Positions 41,420 to 49,383 of a stretch of 64,000 bases of DNA are shown here, one piece after another. Source of the stretch: an uncultured Lachnospiraceae bacterium. Lineage in GTDB: Bacteria; Bacillota; Clostridia; Lachnospirales; Lachnospiraceae. The first letter of the stretch is position 1; each line of letters starts with the position of its first letter. The translations under genes and the position numbers were made by a program. The notes under the pieces were generated by a model that saw only the letters and a list, made by a program, of their open reading frames with translations, searched no databases and was not told the origin of the DNA. The DNA lies in assembly GCA_910585545.1 (NCBI GenBank), contig CAJUFN010000005.1:62001-126000 (forward strand), in the 5' to 3' direction.

Positions 41420-43345
41420 CTATTCTTCCGTCTTCATTTCTCTTGCAATCTTTCCTGCAATCTCGGATTTGATATCTTCGATAAACGCATCAAGCGCTTT
41501 TTGACCTTCATCACCTGCAAAACGGCTTCTTACCGCTACAAGTCCCTCTTCTTCCTCTTTTGCCCCCACAACAAGCATATAAGGAATCTTGTTCATCTGC
41601 GCTTCGCGGATCTTATATCCGATCTTTTCCGCTCTGGTATCTACTTCTGCACGGATACCAGCTTTTTCTAACTGCGCAAGTACATTCGCCGCATATTCTG
41701 TATACTTATCAGAAATCGGAAGTACTTTTACCTGTACCGGTGCAAGCCATGTAGGGAATGCCCCTGCAAAATGTTCAATTAAGATACCAATAAAACGTTC
41801 GATAGAGCCAAATGCCACACGGTGGATCATGATCGGTCTGTGCTTTTCGCCATCTGCGCCTGTATAATCAAGTTCAAAACGCTGCGGCATCTGCATATCT
41901 AACTGGATCGTACCACACTGCCATGTTCTTCCAATCGAATCTTCCAGATGGAAATCGATCTTTGGACCATAAAATGCGCCGTCTCCTTCATTTACCACAT
42001 ATTCCATGCCAAGCTCTTCCATGGCTCCTCTTAATCCCTCTGTCGCAATTTCCCAGTCAGCATCACTTCCCATGCTATCCTCCGGACGCGTAGAAAGTTC
42101 TACATGATATTTAAATCCAAACAAGCTGTATACTTCATCGATCAAGCCTACAACTTTTTTGATCTCATCTTTAATCTGTTCCGGCATCATAAAGATATGC
42201 GCATCATCCTGTGTAAAGCAACGTACACGGAACAAACCATGGAGCGCGCCTGATTTTTCATGTCTGTGCACAAGTCCAAGTTCACCGACGCGAAGCGGCA
42301 AGTCTCTATATGAACGCGGCTCGCTCTGATATACAAGCATTCCGCCTGGGCAGTTCATTGGTTTTACTGCAAAGTCTTCCTCATCGATCATTGTCGTATA
42401 CATATTATCTTTATAATGATCCCAATGTCCGGAAGTTTCCCAGAGTTTTCTGTTTAAGATAATCGGTGTAGAAACTTCTACATAACCATTTCTCTTATGG
42501 ATCTCTCTCCAGTAATCAAGCAATGTATTGCGAAGAACCATTCCTTTTGGAAGGAAAAATGGAAATCCCGGTCCTTCGTCACGCATCATAAACAGTCCAA
42601 GTTCTCTTCCGACCTTTCTGTGGTCACGGCGTTTTGCTTCCTCCAGCATATGAAGATATTCTTCCAGCTCTGCTTTTTTCGGATAAGCTGTTCCATAAAA
42701 TCTTGTGAGCATCTTATTTTTCTCGCTTCCTCTCCAGTAAGCGCCTGCAAGACTTGTGATCTTAAACGCCTTTACTGCTTTTGTATTCATAAGATGCGGA
42801 CCTGCACAAAGGTCTACGAATTCTCCCTGCTGATAAAAACTAATCTCGGCATCCTCAGGAAGATCTTCAATCAATTCTACTTTATATGGTTCCCCTTTTT
42901 CCTGCATAAATGCAATCGCTTCGTTTCTTGGTTTTGTAAAACGCTCAATCGGCAATGCCTCTTTTACGATTTTTTTCATCTCTGCCTCGATTTTATCAAA
43001 ATCTTCTGTTGTAAATGGTTCATCTCTATCCATATCATAATAGAAACCATCTGCAATAGAAGGTCCGATAGCCAGCTTTGTCTCCGGATACAGACGCTTG
43101 ATCGCCTGGGCCATAATATGAGAAGTCGTATGTCGGAACGCTTCTTTCCCTTCCTCATCGGCAAACGTAAGAATCTGCAATTCACAGTCATCACTGATGA
43201 CTGTTCTTAAGTCCACCATCTCTCCATTTATCATGCCTGCCGTCGCAACCCTTGCCAGACCTTCACTTAAATCTGCAGCAATCTCAATTATAGATTTACT
43301 TCCTTCATATTCTTTTACAGAACCATCTTTTAATTTAATCTGCAT
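41420..43345 (-). CDS. thrS: Threonyl-tRNA synthetase
   Basis: Charges tRNA-Thr and edits mischarged Ser. The 641 residues run TGS domain (1-60), editing domain (HIMAQAIKRLYPETKL), catalytic class II core and anticodon-binding domain. The core has zinc ligands in MNCPGGML, VHRHEKSG and the HRVAFGS region, and motif 2 FRVRCFTQDDAHIF. The frame reaches 43417, but the extension lies in the T-box terminator; GAGGG precedes the ATG at 43345. A Thr T-box controls it. Confidence 0.97.
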   Translation of the reverse strand: MQIKLKDGSVKEYEGSKSIIEIAADLSEGLARVATAGMINGEMVDLRTVISDDCELQILTFADEEGKEAFRHTTSHIMAQAIKRLYPETKLAIGPSIADGFYYDMDRDEPFTTEDFDKIEAEMKKIVKEALPIERFTKPRNEAIAFMQEKGEPYKVELIEDLPEDAEISFYQQGEFVDLCAGPHLMNTKAVKAFKITSLAGAYWRGSEKNKMLTRFYGTAYPKKAELEEYLHMLEEAKRRDHRKVGRELGLFMMRDEGPGFPFFLPKGMVLRNTLLDYWREIHKRNGYVEVSTPIILNRKLWETSGHWDHYKDNMYTTMIDEEDFAVKPMNCPGGMLVYQSEPRSYRDLPLRVGELGLVHRHEKSGALHGLFRVRCFTQDDAHIFMMPEQIKDEIKKVVGLIDEVYSLFGFKYHVELSTRPEDSMGSDADWEIATEGLRGAMEELGMEYVVNEGDGAFYGPKIDFHLEDSIGRTWQCGTIQLDMQMPQRFELDYTGADGEKHRPIMIHRVAFGSIERFIGILIEHFAGAFPTWLAPVQVKVLPISDKYTEYAANVLAQLEKAGIRAEVDTRAEKIGYKIREAQMNKIPYMLVVGAKEEEEGLVAVRSRFAGDEGQKALDAFIEDIKSEIAGKIAREMKTEE

Positions 43346-43387
43346 CTTCTTTCCCTCTCTTTTCTTCTGATTTTTCCTGTTTGGCAA

Positions 43388-43646
43388 CAAAAAATCCCTT
43401 GCAACAAAATACATCATTGCAAGGGACGAGTTTTTCTCGCGGTTCCACCCCGTTTATCTGACATTGTAATATAATGCCAAATCACTTCATTTAAGATGAT
43501 AACGGTATCACCGGGCAGGTTTGCTGCCGCTCCGAGGTGGTCTTGGGCTAATTTGGAATAAGAGGCTCTCACCATCCCTCTCTCTCTTTGATTCTTCCTT
43601 AGCTTACTCTTCTCTTCTACGCTTTTGCTATTTCCAATTCTAAGCT
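43388..43646 (-). ncRNA. T-box leader, ACC (Thr) specifier, upstream of thrS
   Basis: Minus-strand features in order are an AGAGAGAGGGATGGTGAGAG stem I arm and the specifier region AAGACCACCTCGGAG, with ACC at 43539-43541. CTGCCCGGTGATACCGTTA follows, then the canonical T-box GGGTGGAACCGCG (43438-43450). The terminator is TCCCTTGCAA...TTGCAAGGGA (43395-43426) followed by six T. Uncharged tRNA-Thr should stabilise the antiterminator. The variable base of TGGA can pair with U73 of the tRNA-Thr at 52870. Confidence 0.95.
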
Positions 43647-43652
43647 TCTTTT

Positions 43653-43680
43653 ATTATAACACCGGTGATTGATTTGTCAA
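43653..43680 (-). promoter_or_regulatory. Promoter of thrS leader, inside the upstream gene
   Basis: TTGACA (43675-43680) and TATAAT (43653-43658) are spaced 16 bases apart on the minus strand. The -35 box lies within the last codons of the preceding C-GCAxxG-C-C gene. Confidence 0.78.
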
Positions 43681-44118
43681 CAGCATTTCCTCTATAATCT
43701 GCGCCGCATTCCGGATAGCACTCAGGCAAGGTCTGTCTTCATAATATTCTTTTGTGCGCACCGATGGCTCTGCCTGGTCTTCCCCTTCTTTCAGATTCAG
43801 TATTTCCCGGCAGATAATGCTTCCCTGGCGTTTCTTAAATTCTGCTGCCATTTCCTGCGTCTTGTGGTACACCTTGATTTTATTTTCCCGATCTTCCGAA
43901 TCCGTATATCCTTCCAGAAGCCCTGCCATCAAAGTCATTCCGCTGACTGCCCCGCACACTTCACGCAGCTTGCCAAATCCTGCTCCCAACGCACTCGTAA
44001 GCTTAAGCGCTGTTGCCCTATCAATTCCGGCAATGTCCGCGTAAGCCAAAAATACAGACTGTGCGCAATTATAACCTTCCCGGAAATTAGCTTCTGCCCT
44101 ATCTACTCTGCTTTCCAT
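43654..44118 (-). CDS. C-GCAxxG-C-C family protein
   Basis: 154-residue protein of a family recognised by conserved cysteines and a Gly-rich motif: YNCAQSVF, GAGFGKLREVCGAVSG and IICREIL with a later Cys near RPCLSAI. A redox or metal role is suspected for the family; none is proven. The ATG at 44118 follows GGAGG and overlaps the end of the YdcF-like gene by 20 bases. Confidence 0.88.
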   Translation of the reverse strand: MESRVDRAEANFREGYNCAQSVFLAYADIAGIDRATALKLTSALGAGFGKLREVCGAVSGMTLMAGLLEGYTDSEDRENKIKVYHKTQEMAAEFKKRQGSIICREILNLKEGEDQAEPSVRTKEYYEDRPCLSAIRNAAQIIEEMLLTNQSPVL

Positions 44119-44842
44119 CTTTCTTCCTCCGTTTCTCACAGATAAGCTCTTTGCACACCGCAAAAAACTCCCTCACCATATAGTTTGGCCACATTACTTT
44201 TTTTGTCCCTGCTGTCACACCGCTTACATTTTTATATCCGACATGTTTTGCAATCCAGATACTGCGAAATATATGGAAATTGTTCGTAACAATCCCCACG
44301 CTGCTTCGCTCCTTTTTCAAAAATTGTGCACTGTTTCTCAAATTTTCATATGTCGTTGTCGATTTATCTTCCACGCAGAGGCGTATTTTTGGAAAACCTC
44401 GTTCCATAAGATATCTTCTCATAGCTTCCGCCTCTGAGATATCTTCATGCTTTCCCTGACCGCCGGACACGATAATCTTCGTATGTACATTCTTCTTTGT
44501 ATATGCAAGCGCCGCATCCAGTCTTCTTTGCAAGGTATTGGTAATCTTTTTTCCCCGAATCTGTGCTCCTAAGACAATCAAATACTCCAGATCTTCCGGT
44601 GCTTTCTGTCTCGCAAATATCAATATCAGACTTTCCACAGTCAAAAACAAGACAAATCCAATCAATGCCAAAGTCATCACAATGCTGACGCACCATGCCG
44701 GAAGGTAACTTCCGACTCTTTCATAGGCAATCAATATGACTCCTGCAAAAAGCCAAAAAGGTGCGAACGTTGTGTTCGGCTTTTTTGTGTAAATACACAA
44801 AATCAGCCAATATAAAATACATATGCTCCCGAATATAGCCAT
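44099..44842 (-). CDS. YdcF/DUF218-family membrane protein
   Basis: 247 residues. Two or three N-terminal membrane helices (about 1-75) precede a DUF218 domain with YLIVLGAQIRGKKITNTLQRRLDAA, IIVSGGQG, EDKSTTTYENLRNS and VTNNFHIFRS. Family members include proteins of envelope metabolism such as ElyC/SanA, but the substrate is unknown. Start at 44842 behind GGGAGGG. It is followed by an overlapping C-GCAxxG-C-C gene. Confidence 0.87.
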   Translation of the reverse strand: MAIFGSICILYWLILCIYTKKPNTTFAPFWLFAGVILIAYERVGSYLPAWCVSIVMTLALIGFVLFLTVESLILIFARQKAPEDLEYLIVLGAQIRGKKITNTLQRRLDAALAYTKKNVHTKIIVSGGQGKHEDISEAEAMRRYLMERGFPKIRLCVEDKSTTTYENLRNSAQFLKKERSSVGIVTNNFHIFRSIWIAKHVGYKNVSGVTAGTKKVMWPNYMVREFFAVCKELICEKRRKKDGKQSR

Positions 44843-44864
44843 TTTTCCCTCCCGGTATATTATC

Positions 44865-44893
44865 AAAATCAGGCGCCCCTTTCGGACGCCTGA
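44865..44893 (-). terminator. Terminator after the SEC-C gene
   Basis: TCAGGCGTCC pairs with GGGGCGCCTGA around GAAA, followed by TTTTG on the minus strand. It separates the SEC-C gene from the YdcF-like gene, though leakage is possible. Confidence 0.75.
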
Positions 44894-44905
44894 TACTTAA
44901 CATTA

Positions 44906-45406
44906 TTATTTTCCGCAGCAATGTTTGTACTTTTTCCCACTTCCGCATGGACATGGTTCATTTCTGCCGATTTTCTTCTCTTTACGGATAGTACCAGAAT
45001 TTTTCTGCTCTTTGTATAATACTTTTTTTCTTTCCGGTTCAAAAATCTTATCCCACTGTGGCAATTCATACAGCCAGTCCGCTTTTGCATCGACCATGTT
45101 CTTATAAAGCTTTTCTTTATCAAAGGCAAGACTTACAACGGTATCCTCTTCCATAGTCTCGATCGGATTTGGCTCTTTCAAACTTTCGTTGATTCCATCC
45201 AGGAAACCTACCATTGTAAATACTTCCTGTCCATATCTTGCTGCCAGCTCTTTTACGGTTCCTTTTACTTCTTCGTCCGGGTTCTCTAAAAGCTTTTCAT
45301 AGATTTCTTTTTCGATTGCAAAATAAGTACTCCAAAAATTCTGAAGCTGGGTTTTATTCATTTCTTTAGAATAGGCAGTCTCTCTCCACTGTTCTAATAA
45401 ACTCAT
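44906..45406 (-). CDS. Protein with C-terminal SEC-C zinc motif
   Basis: 166 residues. A helical N-terminal region of unknown function is followed by a SecA-like zinc tail, IGRNEPCPCGSGKKYKHCCGK, with the CxC...CC ligand pattern. This tail binds zinc and often mediates ribosome or protein contacts. The start at 45406 (MSLLEQWRE) follows AAGGAG; the frame also opens at 45442. It has its own promoter. Confidence 0.88.
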   Translation of the reverse strand: MSLLEQWRETAYSKEMNKTQLQNFWSTYFAIEKEIYEKLLENPDEEVKGTVKELAARYGQEVFTMVGFLDGINESLKEPNPIETMEEDTVVSLAFDKEKLYKNMVDAKADWLYELPQWDKIFEPERKKVLYKEQKNSGTIRKEKKIGRNEPCPCGSGKKYKHCCGK

Positions 45407-45447
45407 TTCTATATACTCCTTTATCGTTTTCATTTTTTTCAAGTGAT

Positions 45448-45476
45448 ATTATACACTATATCTTTCTTTTTTTCAA
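45448..45476 (-). promoter_or_regulatory. Promoter of the SEC-C gene
   Basis: TTGAAA (45471-45476) and TATAAT (45448-45453) with a 17-base spacer on the minus strand. Confidence 0.72.
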
Positions 45477-45497
45477 AACATTTCTTTCATAACTTAT

Positions 45498-45526
45498 TTG
45501 ATTTTTTCAGCATTACTCTTTATAAT
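45498..45526 (+). promoter_or_regulatory. Promoter of small membrane protein and asnA
   Basis: TTGATT (45498-45503) and TATAAT (45521-45526) with a 17-base spacer on the plus strand. Confidence 0.72.
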
Positions 45527-45560
45527 AGAATCATTATGATAAAAAAAGGAACATAACATC

Positions 45561-45764
45561 ATGAAAAAAACAAAACGTATTTTAGCAATCGCAGGAGTGG
45601 TTCTTCTAGTAGCGCTCTATGCAAGCACACTGATTTTTGCTTTTATAGACCATACAAAATCTCTAGGTCTTTTAAAAGCATCCGTTGCGCTTACCATCAT
45701 ACTTCCGGTTTTGCTTTATGCATATACACTTATATACCGGCTTTTAAAAAAAGATGATAATTAG
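45561..45764 (+). CDS. Small two-helix membrane protein
   Basis: 67 residues with two hydrophobic helices (about 7-28 and 38-58), basic N-terminus MKKTKR and a short charged tail KKDDN. An AAAAGGAACA site and a good promoter support it as a real gene. I do not recognise a family. It is 62 bases ahead of asnA and may be co-transcribed with it. Confidence 0.75.
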   Translation: MKKTKRILAIAGVVLLVALYASTLIFAFIDHTKSLGLLKASVALTIILPVLLYAYTLIYRLLKKDDN

Positions 45765-45826
45765 CCTGACAACCATTTAAAGAGAACCCGAAGGACATCA
45801 ACATTTTTCAGAAAGGAAGTTTTGTT

Positions 45827-46837
45827 ATGGAACACTTAACCATCCCTGAGCACTATCATGCTCCTCTTACAATCCGTGAGACAGAAGTTGCCATCAAAGA
45901 AGTAAAAGACTTTTTTGAACGCGCTCTTGCAAAATCTTTACATTTAACCCGTGTCTCTGCACCACTTTTTGTCACACCGCAAAGCGGATTAAATGACAAT
46001 TTAAATGGCGTAGAACGCCCAGTCACATTCGGTATCAAAGAGCAAAACGACGCACCGGCTGAGATTGTCCATTCACTCGCCAAGTGGAAACGTCTTGCAT
46101 TAAAACATTACGGATTTCATTCCGGAGAAGGTTTATATACGGATATGACTGCCATTCGCCGTGATGAAGACACTGACAATATCCATTCCCTTTATGTAGA
46201 CCAGTGGGATTGGGAAAAAGTAATTTCCCAGGAGGAACGTAATACAGAGACATTGGAGTACACCGTCCGCAAAGTATATTCTGCTTTAAAAGAAACAGAA
46301 TGCTATATATCAAGACGTTACAATTACATAGAAAAGATTCTTCCAGATGATATTTTCTTTATCACCTCTCAGGAACTGGAAGATCTATATCCTAACTGTA
46401 CCGCCAAAGAACGTGAATACACCATCGCAAAAGCTAAGGGTGCAGTCTTCATCTCTCAAATAGGCAAAGTTCTCGCATCCGGGGAAAAGCACGATGGCAG
46501 AGCTCCTGACTATGACGATTGGGAATTAAACGGTGACATCATCGTCTACTATCCGGTACTTGATATTGCTTTGGAACTTTCCTCTATGGGAATCCGCGTA
46601 GACGAAGAATCTCTGAAACGCCAGTTAAAAACAGCGGGCTGTGAAGAGCGCTCAGAACTTGCATTTCAAAAAGCACTGTTAAATCATGAGCTTCCGTATA
46701 CGATCGGAGGTGGTATCGGTCAGTCCCGTATCTGCATGTTCTATTTAAGAAAAGCACATATCGGAGAAGTCCAGTCCTCCATCTGGCCAGAAGAGATCAT
46801 ACAAGAAGCATTGGAAAACGGAATTCAGATGCTGTAA
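45827..46837 (+). CDS. asnA: Aspartate-ammonia ligase (AsnA)
   Basis: Makes asparagine from aspartate, ammonia and ATP; related to class II aminoacyl-tRNA synthetases. Full length at 336 residues. Visible are RVSAPLFVTPQSGLNDNLNG, RPVTFGI, the YTDMTAIRRDE motif 2 region, VDQWDWEKV and the C-terminal IGGGIGQSRICMFYL motif 3. GAAAGGAAG precedes the ATG. It ends at a strong bidirectional terminator facing telA. Confidence 0.96.
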   Translation: MEHLTIPEHYHAPLTIRETEVAIKEVKDFFERALAKSLHLTRVSAPLFVTPQSGLNDNLNGVERPVTFGIKEQNDAPAEIVHSLAKWKRLALKHYGFHSGEGLYTDMTAIRRDEDTDNIHSLYVDQWDWEKVISQEERNTETLEYTVRKVYSALKETECYISRRYNYIEKILPDDIFFITSQELEDLYPNCTAKEREYTIAKAKGAVFISQIGKVLASGEKHDGRAPDYDDWELNGDIIVYYPVLDIALELSSMGIRVDEESLKRQLKTAGCEERSELAFQKALLNHELPYTIGGGIGQSRICMFYLRKAHIGEVQSSIWPEEIIQEALENGIQML

Positions 46838-46860
46838 AATTCTTTACATAAAGAAAAAGA

Positions 46861-46914
46861 ACCCTGCTTATATATTGCATATAGAATATTTCTTATGCGA
46901 TATATAAGCAGGGT
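46861..46914. terminator. Bidirectional terminator between asnA and telA
   Basis: A 21-bp stem with one G-U pair (46861-46881 with 46894-46914) lies between convergent genes. A T-rich stretch follows on the minus strand and a short one on the plus strand. Confidence 0.85.
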
Positions 46915-46963
46915 TTAATCACGTATACTGAACGGTTCCTATTTTCCTTAGACACCTTGCCGT

Positions 46964-48100
46964 TTATCTTTGAATCTGCAGAAGCTTCGCCTTCAAATCA
47001 TTCTCAAGACGGTTCATTTCTATTTCCGCCTCATATCTCTTCTGTTTTCCTTCCTTCTGGATCTTCATTACCTCATCCAGTGTAGAGATCAAGGACTCAT
47101 TCGTCATTTTTAAGGTTTCCATATCTACAATTCCGCGCTCGCTTTCTTTTGCCGTTTCAATCGTAGCTGTTTTCAACATTTCCGCATTCTTACGAAGCAG
47201 AGCATTCGTCACATCCGTAACTTCTCTTTGCGCCTTAGCAGCATCTGTAGAATGTGCAATTCCTAGCGCCATTACCATCTGGCTCTTCCAGAGTGGAATT
47301 GTATTCACAATGGTGGATTGAATTTTTTCTACCATCTGTGTATCATTATTTTGTACCATACGAATCTGCGGCGCTGTCTGGATCGAGATTGCTCTTGTAA
47401 GCTCTAAGTCGTGGATCTTTTTCTCAAAACGGTTGCAAAGTCCGTCCAAATCCCTTGCCGCCTGTGCATCTTCCGGCAATTTACTAAGTTCTGCCTTCTG
47501 AACCAGTTCTTTTAATTCACCGCAGCGCACTTCTTCTAACTTTTTCTTGCCTGCAAGAATATACATAGATAATTCCTTAAAATATGTAAGATTCAGTTCG
47601 TACATTTTGTCCAGCACAGCGGAATCTTTCATCAACTGAATCTGATGCCCTTCCAGCACCTTGATAATTTTATCAACATTTTCTTCGGCTTTGTCATATT
47701 TCGCGCGCATCGCAGTTACTTTATTGGAAGCCTTCTTAAAAATCCCAAGGAATCCTTTTTCTTCCTCTTCATCGAAACTTTTAAGCTCCGTGACCACACC
47801 GGAAAGCAGATCCCCTACTTCTCCAAGATCTTTTGTCTTCACACTCTCAAGTGTGTCTTGAGAAAAATCCGCCATTTTTTTCTGAGTTCCCGCCCCGTAT
47901 TGCAGTATCATATTTGAATTTCTAAGATCGATTTGTTTGGTAAATGATTCCACCATCTGAAGTTCTTCCCGGGATAACACAGTTTCGTCCCATGGTTTTT
48001 CCTGCACTTCTACGACTTCCTCTTTTGTCTCCTCTACTGCTCCAAAAGGATCCAATGTGAGTACCGGCGCGGTATCAAATTCCTTGAAATTATCGTTCAT
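46964..48100 (-). CDS. telA: TelA-family protein (toxic anion resistance)
   Basis: 378-residue, mostly helical cytosolic protein of the TelA/YaaN family, named for tellurite resistance in some hosts. Conserved stretches include FTKQIDLRNSNMILQYGAGTQ, NTIPLWKSQMVMALG and NALLRKNAEMLK. The partner XpaC-like gene lies 27 bases upstream on the same strand, the same pair seen as xpaC-yaaN in Bacillus subtilis. The physiological role is unsettled. Confidence 0.92.
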   Translation of the reverse strand: MNDNFKEFDTAPVLTLDPFGAVEETKEEVVEVQEKPWDETVLSREELQMVESFTKQIDLRNSNMILQYGAGTQKKMADFSQDTLESVKTKDLGEVGDLLSGVVTELKSFDEEEEKGFLGIFKKASNKVTAMRAKYDKAEENVDKIIKVLEGHQIQLMKDSAVLDKMYELNLTYFKELSMYILAGKKKLEEVRCGELKELVQKAELSKLPEDAQAARDLDGLCNRFEKKIHDLELTRAISIQTAPQIRMVQNNDTQMVEKIQSTIVNTIPLWKSQMVMALGIAHSTDAAKAQREVTDVTNALLRKNAEMLKTATIETAKESERGIVDMETLKMTNESLISTLDEVMKIQKEGKQKRYEAEIEMNRLENDLKAKLLQIQR

Positions 48101-48127
48101 ATTGCTCTTCCTCCTGTTATTATAAAT

Positions 48128-49306
48128 TTAATTAAAATCTTTTTTCTTTAATCCCTCCTGTGCCAGCATCGTCTTAAGCACAGAAATATCAGATGAGACA
48201 TCCACTGCCGTATCCTCAAACAGATCATCTAAAAGCATCATAAAGGCATCATTCAATGTATCCAGCGTATCTTCAATTTCCTTTTTAGAATTTAAAATAT
48301 TATTTCCCTGCACCGGCTGTCTGTCTAATTCTTCATATGCGTTTAAAAGCTTGATCGTCATCGGGAGATAATACTCCATCAATTTCCTGATATCCGATAC
48401 TTGCTCTGGATGTGCTTCTACACGATCAAAAATTCTCTGGATTACATTTTCCATCTTCGATATCTTCTTAGAAATCTCTTCTCCCGGAATAGCATCATTA
48501 CTCGCATGGATTTTTCGAATGTACTCTTCTCCTTCTGCAATCACTTTCATTCCGTCTTTTCCAAGCGTACTTTCTCTTTGCCTGTCCTGATCCTGCCTTT
48601 GCACTTCACTTTGGCGCATTTTTTGATATTCTCCATAGGTAGCATGATCTGCGATAAAATATCTCTCCTGCTCGTCAATATGTCCTTGCAGAAACCATCC
48701 TTTCCGAATCATTTTCAAAAGGTCTTTCCCGATATAGGATTTGGACTTTCCTATTGCCTTGCTTAGTTCCTCAATCTCGCAAAACTTACGCCCTCCCAGC
48801 CTTTTTACATATTTTTCGAAACGTTTTGCCTTTCCGTAACTGTTTCCTCCTACGATTCCTATTACAGCTGCAATCGCAGCAAATACAAGAAATACTATGA
48901 CCGCCGGCATCCTCGGAACTCCCGGCTCCTCGAACCCAAATAGAGCAACTATAAGAGAGCCGAATGTCCAAAACCCTGCAAACATACCTCCTGCAACCAT
49001 TGCCAGAAACCCCAAATTTTTAATCTGGCCTGTCCTTTTGTATAAAGCCGGAGCATGAAATTGCGCTCCTTGGTTCATTTGATTTTCCGCCTTCATCTGA
49101 CTTGTCCGCCGCCTTTGTTCTTCCCACGCCTCTCTCATTTGATTAGTATGATATTCGGCGCTTTCCATCCCACGTCCTGCCATATAAATCGTATTGTTAA
49201 TGGTATTTCTCACCGTCTCATTCAATCTTCGAAAATCCTGTGAATCCACTGCATCTTGTACCGTGTTACGAATCATATCCCCAATATTTTCCCAGTCATT
49301 TCTCAA
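48128..49306 (-). CDS. XpaC-like protein, partner of TelA
   Basis: 392-residue protein with an N-terminal helical region and two membrane helices (about 100-155). A winged-helix-like segment follows (FCEIEELSKAIGKSKSYIGKDLLKMI), and the C-terminal helical domain is of the 5-bromo-4-chloroindolyl-phosphate hydrolysis (XpaC) family. The frame opens at 49423, but GGGAGG stands before a TTG at 49306, which is taken as the start; the promoter at 49344 lies inside the longer frame. It is the first gene of the pair with telA. Confidence 0.84.
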   Translation of the reverse strand: MRNDWENIGDMIRNTVQDAVDSQDFRRLNETVRNTINNTIYMAGRGMESAEYHTNQMREAWEEQRRRTSQMKAENQMNQGAQFHAPALYKRTGQIKNLGFLAMVAGGMFAGFWTFGSLIVALFGFEEPGVPRMPAVIVFLVFAAIAAVIGIVGGNSYGKAKRFEKYVKRLGGRKFCEIEELSKAIGKSKSYIGKDLLKMIRKGWFLQGHIDEQERYFIADHATYGEYQKMRQSEVQRQDQDRQRESTLGKDGMKVIAEGEEYIRKIHASNDAIPGEEISKKISKMENVIQRIFDRVEAHPEQVSDIRKLMEYYLPMTIKLLNAYEELDRQPVQGNNILNSKKEIEDTLDTLNDAFMMLLDDLFEDTAVDVSSDISVLKTMLAQEGLKKKDFN

Positions 49307-49343
49307 AGTAACTACCTCCCTGCCACAGACATATTCTGTTTCT

Positions 49344-49372
49344 ATTATACTCTCTCTTCCAACTTTATGCAA
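49344..49372 (-). promoter_or_regulatory. Promoter of xpaC-telA
   Basis: TTGCAT (49367-49372) and TATAAT (49344-49349) with 17 bases between, on the minus strand. It lies downstream of the cls stop. Confidence 0.72.
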
Positions 49373-49383
49373 AGTAAACTTGG

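Noticed and set aside
42497..43210. 237-residue frame antisense to thrS
   Set aside because: Lies wholly over conserved synthetase domains; composition typical of an antisense shadow.
41415..43417. Longer thrS reading frame from 43417
   Set aside because: The extension encodes the T-box terminator hairpin.
44906..45406. SEC-C gene as a fragment of secA
   Set aside because: Only the zinc tail is shared; no ATPase motifs, and the gene has its own promoter, ribosome site and terminator.
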